From Ostrinia nubilalis (Eukaryota > Arthropoda > Insecta > Lepidoptera > Crambidae), in contig NC_087111.1 of the NCBI RefSeq assembly GCF_963855985.1, positions 2,299,001 through 2,363,000 on the forward strand: a DNA stretch of 64,000 nucleotides, written 5' to 3'. Below are positions 21,657-32,743 of the stretch, in pieces (positions within the stretch are counted from its first letter, which is position 1; every line of letters starts with the position of its first letter). Both the position numbers and the translations under genes were made by a program. A model generated the notes under the pieces. The model was not told where the DNA came from. It did no database searches and worked only from the letters and a program-made list of their open reading frames with translations.

Positions 21657-21841
21657 CTACTAATATTATAAATGCGAAAGTTTGTCTGGATGTTTGTTAC
21701 TCTTTCACGCAAAAACTACTTAATGGATAATGATGAAACTTTACAGTATTATTGTTTATAACCCAGATTAACATATAGGCTATAATTTGTGCCGATCTGT
21801 GACACTAAATTTTACGCTGGTGAAGCCGCGAGCAAAAGCTA
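21657..21841 (+). mobile_element. Lep1-like Helitron repeat, diverged
   Basis: CTACTAATATTATAAATGCG, then CTTTCACGCAAAAACTAC, and at the end GCTGGTGAAGCCGCGAGC, AAAAGCT. Same architecture as the 26373 copy but a different subfamily. Confidence 0.55.
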
Positions 21842-23089
21842 AAGCATTACCTTGCCGTTATGTATATCACTAGCTGTGCCCGCGTCGTACGCGTAAAAAG
21901 GGTTTGAATTACCGTTTTTGCAATATTTTCCTCGATAATAATGGGCTATCCAACACAAATATATTTTTTCAACGGACCAGTTCGTGAGATCATCGCGTTC
22001 AACCAAATAAACTTATCAAATGTTTTACATTCAGCGTTTTCAACCTCATCTAAAATTCCGCGCTTCGTGCATCTTACCCCATGGGTGTGATATTCCTGTA
22101 AAAACCGGGAGTTCCTTGGGGAATACCGGGACAAAGGGAGTTATGAACCCCCGGCATCTGCTGGGATGAATTATTGATATTGCTTAAGTTATTGGAAGTT
22201 TGTGAGCAGTAAATAAGGCAGTAAAAGTGTTTAAGTGATTTGTGAGTTTGACGACCTCTTGTTATTGAGGGATTTGATTAGGTAAATTGACAGTTTCAGC
22301 AGTTTGGATATTTATAGCTTCTGCACTTATAAAATCTATTGGACAATTTTTTGACGATGAAACTTTACTAGCTAGGTAGGTATTAGCTAGCTTATACACC
22401 AGAAAAGCTCATCCGTACTTGCTAATAGAAATATGGAAGTAACTATCAGGGTACTTCTCATTTACACTCAAATTTTATGGTCACACAATAATAGTTCATA
22501 AACGGTATAAGTTAGAACAATAACTTTGAAATCAGGTGATAACATATCTATTTAGCTACATAAAAAATAAATTTTATCGTAATAGAAGCAAAAATAATAC
22601 GAAAACATCACATGAAACGATACAAAACGGGGTCATTTTTCGCGTTCTCATCGTGTCACACCTTCGGTTGCAATGAAACATTTGGTTACTGCATTCACAG
22701 TTTTCATTCAATTTGTGTGTAGCATATACTAAAATCATCGTAATTAAATATACTTTCCACACAATAGTCAAAAAAATATCTTCTTATAATTATTTCGAAT
22801 TGAGGAAGGAAAATACGTTGGTCACACGATTTTAGGTACCTAAAATTTTGAGTAATCATACAAGATTGCCGTTAAACCGAACACCATCAACCAATCACTG
22901 TGTTTAATAACGAATAAATTATACGTGTGATGTGACGCAGAGCCCCGGCCGGGACTTGCTAACTCGATTATGAGGGTAGGAGGTCCGAGGGATAGGCGGA
23001 GGGTCATGCAATCAAAGATAATGGTTCATCAAAGATAAGGTTCTGGAATGGGAGGCAGTAAGGTACATCCTCCTATAAGGTGTACCTTA
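21842..23089. other. Interval without recognised gene
   Basis: A short ACTAGCTGTGCCCGCGTCG at 21871 suggests another Helitron end. The remainder is AT-rich and has no supported feature. Confidence 0.4.
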
Positions 23090-23202
23090 TAAAGGTTGCA
23101 GGGAGACACTGGATGCAAGCCGCTTCCAAACGGCCAATTTGGAAGTCGTTGGAGGCGGCCTATGTTCATCAGTGGACGTCCTGTAGTTGAAATGAAAACG
23201 AC
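23090..23202 (+). mobile_element. RTE-A-like LINE 3' end
   Basis: GGTTGCAGGGAGACACTGGA, TGCAAGCCGCTTCCAAACGG, GGCGGCCTATGTTCATCAGT, GGACGTCCTGTAGTTGAAAT. Degenerate; the end motif is intact. Confidence 0.65.
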
Positions 23203-23814
23203 AGCCTGTAAAAGGACTTTCAGGGGCATAGCAGGGCTATGTGACTGAAGCGCTTGTCAAAATTTCGGGTTTGTTGATTCATAAAGTAAATACGAAGACC
23301 AAATCTAAACTGAATTTTGCAAACTACGAGTATAATATGTCCATAAAAATATTAAAAGTATTTTTATGTCATATTTATGAAGTACTGTCGTCAAAACTAT
23401 CTTCATGATGTCGTCTGTCTATCCATGATACTGGAAACTTCCAGAAAATCGTCACAAAAGAGTCAAATACTTTCAAAAAATCGCTCTTCTTATGACTCAG
23501 GCCTCGGCTTCCCAAGGAGAGACGCCACACACACGACCGTCGTGTAATTCAATATATTCGCAGTACATACTTATTTGTGCTGTATTTGGGACTCACCTTA
23601 TAAATAAAGGTGCCCCTACATTAGTAGCTTGTACTCAATAAAGTCAAATGTCAGAAAAAAAATCTCACAGTGGTTTAGAAAATTGGAAGATTCGGTTTCG
23701 GGTAAAAAAAATAGGCTCCGAATTAAATCTAAATGTATTCTCATATTTATATCATGTAAAAACAAGTTTTTGTATGTGATCAATACTGAGAACTCATACA
23801 AGAAAACAGTACAA

Positions 23815-24022
23815 TCTATACTAATATTACAAATGCGAAAGTAACTCTCTGTCTGTCTTGCTTTCACGCCTAAACCACTGAACCGATTTTATATTATATT
23901 TTTTATTTATTTATTTATTTATTTTTATTTTTTATCCCGGTTTTTGAAACAGAGACGCGCGCGATAAAGTTTTTCTGTGACAGACAAAATTCCACGCGGG
24001 TGATGCCGCGGGCGGGAATCTA
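23815..24022 (+). mobile_element. Lep1-like Helitron repeat with (ATTT)n expansion
   Basis: CTATACTAATATTACAAATG, TTTCACGCCTAAACCACTGA, then (TTTA)n at 23905-23935 in place of the usual middle, then CAGACAAAATTCCACGCGGG and CCGCGGGCGGGAATC. An internal segment has been lost around the microsatellite. Confidence 0.6.
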
Positions 24023-24670
24023 TATGTACTTATATGTGAACAATGGGGATGTTGCCTGGGTCAAAAAGCAAGAGTTTTAATTAGTCCGTCAGTTAACTTA
24101 TCAAAAAATACTCTACACGTATTTTTCACTTTTTCAAACTAATGAAAATTTAAAGAGATAAAGCGCCCCAAAGTTCATAAGAAGAGGCCCGTGACGTCAA
24201 CGCTTGCTTAAAAATGCCGCACGTTGTGATGTCGTGCGCAACTTCAACGCACCATAACTATGTAATTATTTGTTAGATTGACAAATAAAAATATATGTGT
24301 CCAATATTTTTTGATATTAAACATTACGGACTAAAAAAATTTTTTTAGGCAACTAGCCTATTGTAAGGGAATCATTAGATATTTAAACTGTTGCCTATTA
24401 CACGCTATTGCTCTTGGTGAGTAAGCACCTTAATAAGAATTAGATCGCTCGGCAATTTTCCTTGTTTTCATAGTAAATTAGCTTACAGCTTTTATGGATG
24501 GAGTTTGTATGGTACTTACTACTTACGTTTGATATATTCATTCTCTATTACTTAATATTGTGGTGCTTGATAGCAGTCTCTATAAGATAACATATGAGAT
24601 AAGAAAAATGCAGAATTGCAGACTAGTCTGTATGTTAAAGTACTCGCGGACTTCAGTCAAATCAAGTATA
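24023..24670. other. AT-rich interval, nothing recognised
   Basis: No frames or repeats that I can support. Confidence 0.4.
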
Positions 24671-25052
24671 CAGGGTGTCCCTGAATGGGTGAATCAAACT
24701 GATAGGGGAGGTAGCTCTACTAATGTACTATCCCTAAAAAATATGAAAAAAGGCGCATAAGGACACAATTTTTTTTTTAAAGTGAAAATAAATCACCTTT
24801 GCTTAAGTATCTGGCTATAATTGCTGCGTTTGGAGTTCATTAATTTGTACTTTTTTCTTACTAATATTAATTTTACATGATCGCTTCGTTTATCTGTAAA
24901 TAAAGTTTTAAAAATAATGACTAGATTTCGAGTTTAGAGCACATTGTTTTAAAAAAATCCGAACTCAATTTTTTTTTTCATATTTTTAGGGATAGTACAT
25001 TAGTAGAGCTACCTCCCCTATCAGTTTGATTCACCCATTCTGGGACACCCTG
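24671..25052. mobile_element. CAGGGTGTCC hairpin MITE with TA duplication
   Basis: Inverted ends of about 80 bp: CAGGGTGTCCCTGAATGGGT and complement ACCCATTCTGGGACACCCTG, both including AGGGGAGGTAGCTCTACTAA. TA flanks on both sides. The outer CAGGGTGT is shared with the element at 15654 although the interiors are unrelated. Confidence 0.75.
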
Positions 25053-25120
25053 TATACTGCATATTATGGCATTTGATGTGGCATTCTCTATTAGATGACA
25101 TAAAGGTTATAAAATGTATT

Positions 25121-25320
25121 ACTAGCGGTCGCCAGCGACTTCGTACTCGTGGATCCCGTTTTAGCCCCTTAGGGGTGGAGTTTCGTAAAATCCTTTTTTA
25201 GCGGATGCCTACGTCATAACATCTACCTGCATGCCAAATTTCAGCCCGATCCGTCCAGTGGTTTGGGCTGTGTGTTGATAGATCACTATGTCAGTCAGTC
25301 AGTCAGTCACCTTTGAGTTA
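25121..25320 (-). mobile_element. Helitron-like repeat with (GTCA)n
   Basis: ACTAGCGGTCGCCAGCGACT, then TGCCAAATTTCAGCCCGATC and a (GTCA)n run at 25288-25310. Architecture parallels Lep1 but the sequence is distinct; a partial relative is at 56290-56430. Confidence 0.5.
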
Positions 25321-26372
25321 TATGTATTTAGATTTATTGATATTCGCGGCCTAAATAATCGAATCAAATAAATAGGTTAAAGGTAACATAAATAGAAATT
25401 TTCCACCTGTATTTCTGTATCACCACCAAAATAACAAAAAACACGAAAATATTGACAATAAAGACGCCTATTTACCCTGCCCAGTCACGTGTAATGTAAA
25501 GCGTGAGATTCGACGTTGAGTTTTATGTCGAACATTAAATAAAGTCTTGCATTGTAACGTTCCACGTGAATGCTCGCAGTGAATGAGCGCCTTATTATTG
25601 TACAGTATGTAAAAAAGTCGGATCTGAAATTTTTGATTTTGGTACATAAATAAAATTACTTCTTGCATGGAAATAACTTCGGATGCTCCAAAAAATCATT
25701 AATTGGTGAAAGCGAACAAAAGTGTAAGAAATATTATTTATAAGATTTCTTCTTTGATTTTATATGTATGTTAGAGGTATAGAAATAAAAAAGAAAGGAA
25801 ATATATTAATTTGATACCAGAAATAAAAAAAAAATACAAAAATCGACTAAAGAGCAAAACAAAAGATCGTGTGAAAGAGCTTTTAAAAAGCTTTATTAAA
25901 AAAAACTTTCAAAGATCCAACTAGAAATCCTGAAAAGCAACGTATTTTTGTAAACTTGAATCTTTCCCTTCTCCTTTAAACACCATTTTTTTCTTCTTGC
26001 CTACGGAACCCTAAATAATGTTCATAATGCCTGTTCTCGGTAGAATGAAACCTGCGAACTCATGGGCCGATAATGATTGATTTGGGCCCATTCAATCATA
26101 TCATGACGTCATAGACTGGACATTATACTTGCCGAAGTTAATGTTCGTGTAAGAAAGCACAGAAAGAAAAGGCTTAGGTTTTGTTAAAAAAGTTCTCTGA
26201 GAGATGCGGATGCGGTCTATGGTGGAGCGAGCTTACCCAGGAGATGCCTGTTCACTATAAAGACACTTTATTTCTCATAAGAATACAATTCATTCTATTA
26301 CTGAGAAATTTACATTTTACTCAATAATAGGTACATTTTCATGAGCGACATGAGCTTCGCTAAAAATATAAA
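25321..26372. other. AT-rich interval, nothing recognised
   Basis: No supported coding frame or repeat. Confidence 0.4.
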
Positions 26373-26600
26373 TCTATAGTAATATTATAAATGCGAAAGT
26401 AACTCTGTCTGTCTGTCTGTCTCTCTTTCACGCCTAAACCACTAAACCGATTTTGATGAAATTTGGCATAGAGATAGTTTGAGTCCCGGGAAAGGACATA
26501 GGATAGTTTTTATCCCGGTTTTTGAAACAGGGACGCGCGAAAAAGTTTTTCTGTGACAGACAAAATTCCACGCGGGCGAAGCCACGGGCGGAAAGCTAGT
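26373..26600 (+). mobile_element. Lep1-like Helitron repeat, best-preserved copy
   Basis: CTATAGTAATATTATAAATG, (TCTG)n at 26406-26422, CACGCCTAAACCACTAAACC, GATTTTGATGAAATTTGGCA, GTTTTTATCCCGGTTTTTGA and GGGCGGAAAGCTAGT at the end. Used as the reference for the other copies. Confidence 0.65.
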
Positions 26601-26623
26601 ATTTCATAAAAGTCGGTAGTCTT

Positions 26624-26658
26624 GTTGGACGTCTTTCGGCTGCAACGAACGAACGAAC
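26624..26658 (+). mobile_element. RTE-B tail fragment
   Basis: TTGGACGTCTTTCGGCTGCA followed by ACGAACGAACGAACGG: just the extreme 3' end with its (CGAA)n tail, next to the Helitron copy that ends at 26600. Confidence 0.6.
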
Positions 26659-26697
26659 GGTGTAGTTTTAAGATGCCTGTTTACTCCTGGCTTGTTC

Positions 26698-26940
26698 TTT
26701 CGTTCCAAACAAAAGAAGACCACTACTGGACAAAGGGATCTTACAGGTTTTCTATAAAGACCGGTCCTGCGCTGCCCGAATCTAGGTAGGTGCGTCCCGT
26801 GACCTTTACTAGAGCGTCAGTCCACCGAGTGGCAAGCTTGCCTAGAGTAAGTCTTTCGGTCCTTGGTCACCATTCCAGAACTTTCAATAATGACCATCAG
26901 ATCTATGCCTACGATCTATGTGTCTCACCCACTGCCCCTT
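26698..26940 (-). mobile_element. RTE-B LINE 3' end
   Basis: Reversed, strongly decayed copy: AAGACCACTACTGGACAAAG, AAAGACCGGTCCTGCGCTGC, GACCTTTACTAGAGCGTCAG, ATGTGTCTCACCCACTGCCC. Reaches back to the G-H-I-A-R region. Confidence 0.7.
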
Positions 26941-26941
26941 A

Positions 26942-27116
26942 GAGTAGGCGCACACCGTTGATTTTTAGTTGGCCGATAGTTGTGCCCGATTTTAAATTGT
27001 ATGAAGAATCGGCCAAATCGAATTGGCGTAGTGTGCGCACTCCCATACATGCCCATACTGATCAACTGCCCGACTAAACTATCGGCCGACGAAAAATCAA
27101 CGGTGTGCGCCTACTC
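26942..27116. mobile_element. Harbinger-type MITE with TTA duplication
   Basis: Inverted ends GAGTAGGCGCACACCGTTGA and TCAACGGTGTGCGCCTACTC, about 50 bp and close to perfect. TTA flanks at 26939-26941 and 27117-27119, the target duplication expected for PIF/Harbinger. 175 bp, non-coding. Confidence 0.75.
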
Positions 27117-27550
27117 TTAAGATTAGAAATTCTGCGAGCTATGTTGGGTAGGTACTTTAATCTTTAAGATTTACTAAAGTTGATATAAAAATACCAGGTT
27201 TTTTCTTTCATTTAGGTGTTAATTTTAGTGGGTACTCCAATTTCATAGTGCTAGCCCAAATTTTTCCACAATTTCGTGCATACGCGAGCTCATCTCGTCT
27301 CTTTTTGAATTAAATCGCACGTCGACTAAATCCACTTAACGGAATGAGTCTGAAACCACGTGTAATTGAATTACCTCCGCTTACGAAATGAAACAACAGA
27401 TTTATTTTCATAATTCAGCTAAATGTGTTCGCAAATGAAATAATGTGAGGCTGTAATTTATTTTGCAATTTGACTAGATTATGCTGCCGCCTGTGTTGAT
27501 TTCGGTATGTCACAGAAACACTAGAGTTTATTAAAACTAGTTATAGATTG

Positions 27551-27721
27551 TTTCATCCAAGACGCGCCCCACCATTGAGTTTGAGTGTTATCGGTACACG
27601 GACAGGCTAAAATTTATCCATAAGTGCACACGCACAGTACAATAATGACGATCGGATTGCTCGGATCAAACTCCCCGCACCCTCGACCAAAAATTGGTAA
27701 GTCGCGTCTTCGTGGATGAAA
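27551..27721. mobile_element. Possible MITE with TTTCATCC ends
   Basis: TTTCATCCAAGACGCG at the left matches, inverted, CGCGTCTTCGTGGATGAAA at the right (3-base gap). No clear target duplication. AATTG|GTAAGT inside resembles a splice donor but no exon is visible. Confidence 0.4.
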
Positions 27722-28058
27722 AGATCTATAGCATGAATTGAACTTTTATAACACTATCATTTGTAACCGACTTTGAATATGGAGTAAGTTCTTAATTTTA
27801 TTGTAAGTTTTTTGTACGTTTGTTATGTCAAAACCCCTTAATTTTTTAATCCATTAGAATTATTGTTAATCAATAAAAATCAAAGTAACTGGAAACATAA
27901 GTGCCATCTAGATGTCAGGCAAATACAGGTAATTTCAATGTTACCTATCCGCGTATCGCGTTAAAACCTGTTTAAATTAATCTAATAGATGCCACCTGGT
28001 GTTACATCAGTCAGATGCTGTCTAGGATTCTACCTTGTAACTTCTAAGTGCCTATTTT

Positions 28059-28132
28059 CTCTCATCATCATCATCTCAGCCATAGGACGTCCACTGCTGA
28101 ACATAGGCCTCCCCCAATGCTTTCCATGTTGG
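28059..28132 (-). mobile_element. RTE-A LINE tail, very short
   Basis: (ATC)n then CAGCCATAGGACGTCCACTG, AGGCCTCCCCCAATGCTTTC. Only about 74 bp. Confidence 0.75.
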
Positions 28133-28424
28133 TTTCACTAATTCACTCTCACTCATGTAATTTTATGCAATTGAATAAAAAAACCTTTAACGTTTTAAAT
28201 TAAAATGTATCCCACATTTTACTCCGAGATAAAAGCTCCAAACCACATAAAGAGAAATCGTAAAAAGCGTTTGGTTTATGAAATCCTTATCAATATTTAA
28301 TTAGCGGCATGCGGGACACTTGGCCATTGTCAGAGCAGATGACAGCGGCCACCGAATGTGGGTTTTGGGACGTCCCATGTGATCTACTTATAGCGATTTT
28401 AAGAGCTCGTAGTCGCTTTCGCAG

Positions 28425-28637
28425 TCCATGGCCGTTGCCGCAGAAAAGTGCTCGAGTGGTGACCACGGGCTGGAAGACGTAGCGTGGGCAGGCCTCCTAC
28501 TAGGTGGACCGACGATCTGGTAAAGGTCGGGGGAAGAGCCTGGATGCGGGCAGCGCAGGACCGTTCATTGTGGAAAACCTTGGGGGAGGTCTTTGTCCAG
28601 CAGTGGACGTCATTTGGCTGAAACGAACGAACGAACG
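28425..28637 (+). mobile_element. RTE-B LINE 3' end, first of a tandem pair
   Basis: Begins inside the D-G-R-W-G-R-K-V-L-E-W segment and runs to GGCTGAAACGAACGAACG. The + frame from 28504 (WTDDLV... in another frame) is broken. Confidence 0.8.
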
Positions 28638-28644
28638 TAGTCGC

Positions 28645-28884
28645 TTAAGTGGCAGTAGGCGGGGCTCAAAGCTCGTAGAGCTGATGATCGTTGGAGCAGA
28701 AAAGGTCTCGAGTAGCGACCACGGGCCGGGAGTGGTAGCGTGGCAGCCCTCCCAATTAGTGGACCGACGATCTGGTGAAGGTTGCGGGAAATACCTGGAT
28801 GCGGGCAGCGTAGGACTGGTCGTAGTAGAAATCCTCAGGGAAGGTCCTTGTCTAGCAGATCATTTGGCTGAAACGAACGACATA
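28645..28884 (+). mobile_element. RTE-B LINE 3' end, second of a tandem pair
   Basis: Starts 7 bases after the tail of the copy before it: AAGTGGCAGTAGGCGGGGCT, GACCGACGATCTGGTGAAGG, ending TTGGCTGAAACGAACGACA. More diverged than its neighbour, so the two did not arise by a recent duplication. Confidence 0.75.
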
Positions 28885-28925
28885 CGACCTATGTTGAGAA
28901 TCACATAACTTTTTAAAAAAAATAA

Positions 28926-29226
28926 AACCGACTTCAAATGCGTGAACACAAATACTACCTATTCAACAAAAAAAATATCGTTCAAATTGGTTCATAATCG
29001 GCGGAGATATTGCGTATAAAAAAGTATTTCCCCAATTTTCCACCCTTGGGGGTTGTTTTTTTTATTATAAAATTTAAATGGGACCACCCTTGAGGTATTA
29101 CCTGTACGCCGAAAAAAGATTTGTTCAAATCGGTTCATAATTGGCGGAGCTATCGCGTAACAAACATAGAAAAAAAAAATACATACGGGTCGAATTGAGA
29201 ACCTCCTCCTTTTTTTGAAGTCGGTT
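28926..29226. mobile_element. AACCGACTTC-ended MITE
   Basis: Inverted ends AACCGACTTCAAA and TTTGAAGTCGGTT. Inside: GTTCATAATCGGCGGAGATA and CACCCTTGGGGGTTG, an AT-rich body, and AGAACCTCCTCC near the right end. A reversed copy lies at 34817, and an end alone at 36331-36363. Confidence 0.65.
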
Positions 29227-29239
29227 GAAAATATAAATA

Positions 29240-29774
29240 AAAAAGATTGCCGTTGGGGCTCAAATGCTTAGGTAGCCGCTCGAAGGCGTATTAAATTAAG
29301 AATTCGGCAAAAGCGTTTGTCCGACATTTCCAGTCCAGCCGTTGAAATCCTTGGTAAGATTCCTGTAGTAGTCGTCATTCAGTGGAAAACGAGTGTGAGA
29401 CAGATGGAGTCTACTCACATAAAACCTGGTCGTGTCCTTCGACATCCATTGGGACGAAACTACGATTTCCAGTCGGGGTTAGACAGCCCTGTCCCCTAGT
29501 TTACGAAACTAGCTACCACTCGTGACTTGTACCAACCGTGTCTCTAATTGATTTCACCTCCGTGCAAGATGGCGGTGCGTTTAATTGTTCATTCCTGTGC
29601 TAACATCTGACCTTTAGCAGTGATGGCGTCTGACTTATTACTATACTTGACTAATTACTAACTTAATGACAGAACTTTCCCTATAGCTTACCTTTGAATT
29701 GAAAACAAATCAAATCAAAAATGAACAATGACAATGACATATTAATTCCCCTGCGTGATAGAATCTGAAATGAG
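29240..29774. other. Interval with an unconvincing RTE-B trace
   Basis: 29250-29400 has scattered similarity (GATTGCCGTTGGGGCTC, GAAATCCTTGGTAAGATTCC) to RTE-B but no alignable run. Nothing else recognised. Confidence 0.3.
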
Positions 29775-30188
29775 ATTTCCAAAATAAAGTGGCAGTGGAT
29801 GGTTCAAGCTCGGATTGCCGTTGCAGAAAGGTTTCCGAGTGGCGACCACGGGCAGCAAGACCTAGTGTGAGCCCACTAGGTGGACCGATGATCTGGTGAA
29901 GGTTGCAGGAAGCACCTGGATGCAGGCAGCGCACAACTTCTTCTTGTCGTGTCGACAACAAACCTACACAGTTTCATCCCAAAACTCCGCTACAAGAGTG
30001 GCGTTGTCAGTAGCCTTCATTAAATCTTCCTGCGTGCAGTTGTTTGGGCATGCAGGGCACAACATCAGTGCTTCGTCGACTGGAGAACAATACACCACAC
30101 CTGCAGCACTCCAAGTTTGAGCCATCCAAGAATCTTTGTCTATGTTTAGCAGTGGACGTCATTTGGCTGAAACGCAAGAACGAACGAA
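29775..30188 (+). mobile_element. RTE-B LINE 3' end interrupted by another LINE
   Basis: The 5' part, 29778-29937, runs AAAATAAAGTGGCAGTGG to CTGGATGCAGGCAGCGCACA. The 3' part resumes about 30130-30188 (TTAGCAGTGGACGTCATTTG, GCTGAAACGCAAGAACGAAC). About 35 bp of RTE-B sequence is missing at the join, so the insertion came with a deletion. Confidence 0.75.
29938..30128 (-). pseudogene. C-terminus of a fourth LINE family, nested in RTE-B
   Basis: On the - strand the frame reads LMLCPACPNNCTQEDLMKAT then DNATLVAEFWDETV and a stop. The CPxCP...C arrangement followed by an amphipathic stretch ending near a Trp is typical of several non-LTR ORF2 C-termini. Its tail on the - strand is ACACGACAAGAAGAAG. 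A second, more decayed copy is at 39366. Confidence 0.6.
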
Positions 30189-31464
30189 TCTTTGAATTGG
30201 AAAATGACATCGAACGCTAGTATGTACTACCTAGCTTGATTGGAATAGACCTTGACATTCAAACTGCGTTTATCCCGGCTACGATGAATCCGGAGTAAAC
30301 GATAATGCGTTTAGCCGGTACATCGGGTTATCCGGGAAACCCGGGCGTATCACCCAAAATCGTTAGCTAAACATTGAGTTTGCGTTTCATTTACCTGTAG
30401 CGGTGTGGAGCTTGCAGCAGCGGAGAGAGACTCGCTTAAATTTTCCTATCTAGGTACTTATTTACCTATTTGAAGTTTTTTTCTCATGGATTAAAATAAA
30501 TAAGTAAATATGTATGCTAAATCTGATATAAAAATCCTTCAAAACAGCTAGACCGATTTTTATGAGTGTTTTCCTATTTGGCAGTTCCACGGCGTGATCA
30601 TAGGGAAATGATAGGTCGCGTGAACTGTCATGGGTCGCGCGATCTGTCATTGGCGTTTGATCGCGCCGGCGATGCCGGTCTGCATGCGTTTGGTGTGGTT
30701 GAAGCTTTAGGCTATATTTAAGTGTTTTACTAAAAAAACTACGTTTTCTGGGTGAGCTAAATTATAATTCTCGCTGTTACTGTAACCCCATATCATCCTG
30801 CTCATCAATACCAATCCACATCTCAATAATCAAGGTTAAAATTGTAAACGAAATCGAGATCCGTCCAAACATCAATGATTGGATTTGTTCGCTTAAAAAG
30901 TTCGTTTATTTTTATTTAATTTAGAGAATTATACGTAGACGTACTAAAAATTAAATCAATATAGGCTTAGGTTAGGTTATAATAATATACTGATTTAAGC
31001 TAAACGAATAATTTGTGTTATGATATTTAATCACTCACTAATGCTATGGTATTTAGATGTCCTATTCACTATAGGTATTTAATTTTATAAAAATCTGTCC
31101 AATATATTTATTTCAGTACCTACCTACCTTCCCAAATAACGTCACTAAGAAGCAATATAAGTACCTACCTACATTACAATAAAATATGTAAAATAAAAAT
31201 TATTAAATAGATAATAATAGAAGGCTTGGTTTTGACTTACTTACTTATTTTTACTTAAATTTTCACTTTAACCACTTATCTGAGAGTTAACCAGCTTACC
31301 CGCGGACAGTGGCAGTTTTAAGCAGAAACGATCCGGTCCGGACATCTTTATCCGGACAGATAAAACTGTCCGGACGCGGTCGTTCTCGGAACCAATTACG
31401 AGTGGCGCGATACAGATACGAAGTAATGGATATAGAGAATCTGGATGTGAAAATATTGTGAAAA
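30189..31464. other. Interval without recognised gene
   Basis: A perfect 9-bp hairpin (TCCGGACAG, CTGTCCGGA, 6-base loop) lies at 31351-31374 within a CCGGAC-rich stretch. Otherwise AT-rich with no supported feature. Confidence 0.4.
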
Positions 31465-31532
31465 TATCGAGACCACTGCTGGAATAAAGCCTTCCCAAGG
31501 GTTTCCGCAACAACCGGTCCTGCAATGCCCTT
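31465..31532 (-). mobile_element. RTE-B remnant
   Basis: GAGACCACTGCTGGAATAAA, CTTCCCAAGGGTTTCCGC, AACAACCGGTCCTGCAATGC: reversed end of RTE-B. Confidence 0.6.
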
Positions 31533-32007
31533 TTTGGGTTGTTTTTCTATTTTAATATTGGCAATAGTAGGATTGATGGCCTTTAGGGCGCTTTCAATTT
31601 AGACTGCAGGGACACATTGTATTTAGTTGAGTTTGCAATATTGTATTTCAAGCGAGTCGCATTCTGTGGTGATCGTCAGTCGTTACTGGCATATATCGCA
31701 TAGAGTAGCCCGCTACCAAGCCACTATTGTAATTGTATTGCCCATTGTGAGATCAAGAATATATTTCTACAGTGACCTTTGGACTTTCATTCAGTAAAAC
31801 TTCTGATAGAGTATAACACAGACGCTAAAGTAGTAACCTCCGATATTACAGACAGGTGTTACAAGACGTTTCGTGCCGGACGTTTGCCGTGCGTTTGCAA
31901 GACCGCACACTAATTATTGGTAATTGGCAATTTTATTCAGACGCAGTTGTCATACTTTACTGTGTGCGGTAAACGGGAAACAACCTAAATTGAAAGCGAT
32001 AGGGCTA

Positions 32008-32182
32008 AACAGTTCTCGAGTTCCGTCTACTAACTGGAAGACTTATAGGCAGGTCTTCTACTCGGTGGATCGACGATCTAGTGATGTTACCAGCAAGCAT
32101 GGATGCGGGCAACGCAGTCGGTCGTTGTGAAAATCTTTGGGGAGGTCTTTGTCCAGCAGTAAACGTCCTTAGCTTAAAAAGA
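32008..32182 (+). mobile_element. RTE-B LINE 3' end
   Basis: AACAGTTCTCGAGTTCCGTC, GGTGGATCGACGATCTAGTG, GGATGCGGGCAACGCAGTCG, GGAGGTCTTTGTCCAGCAGT. Frame destroyed by small deletions. Confidence 0.7.
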
Positions 32183-32532
32183 ACCAAAAACCATTGCATT
32201 CGATTCCCACTCACATTCGGCTAAAATTTATTTCAAACGCCGCCCACGGCGTTAGGGCTCTGAAGGGATAGCTAAAAAATAGCCACATAAAATCTATCCA
32301 CGCCTACGCTAGTAAAATTCAAATTTAGTGCAAAATTATACTCCCAAAGGCCCTAAAGTCTAGACAATCAAACCTTGTTTTTGCGTGGGTATACTCGTAG
32401 GTTTCGCTTTTACATTTTTGCATAAACCTACACAAATTCAAATGTAACATTTACAAAATCTATTTGTATCATGGAAAGACCTCTTAAAAATTAATGTTAT
32501 AAATACAATAAATGTATAACACTGTAAATACT

Positions 32533-32743
32533 ATATTAGGTTTTGCCCGTGGCTTCGCCCACGTGAAATTTTGTTTTTCACAGAAAAACTTTATCCCTGT
32601 TTAAAAAACCAGGATATCAACTATCGTATGTTCATTCCCGGGATTCAAACTAAGTCACTGATCAAATTTTATCAAAGTCGGTTCAGTGATTTAGGCGTGA
32701 AGGCGCAATAAACAAACAGACAGATCGCATCTATAATATTAGT
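32533..32743 (-). mobile_element. Lep1-like Helitron repeat
   Basis: TTTTGCCCGTGGCTTCGCCC, CACAGAAAAACTTTATCCCT, TGATTTAGGCGTGAAGGCGC, CTATAATATTAGTA. Diverged, with a shortened (AGAC) run. Confidence 0.6.

Noticed and set aside
31351..31374. Perfect 9-bp hairpin as a terminator
   Set aside because: No gene ends nearby and hairpin terminators are not expected in an insect nuclear genome; no T-run follows.
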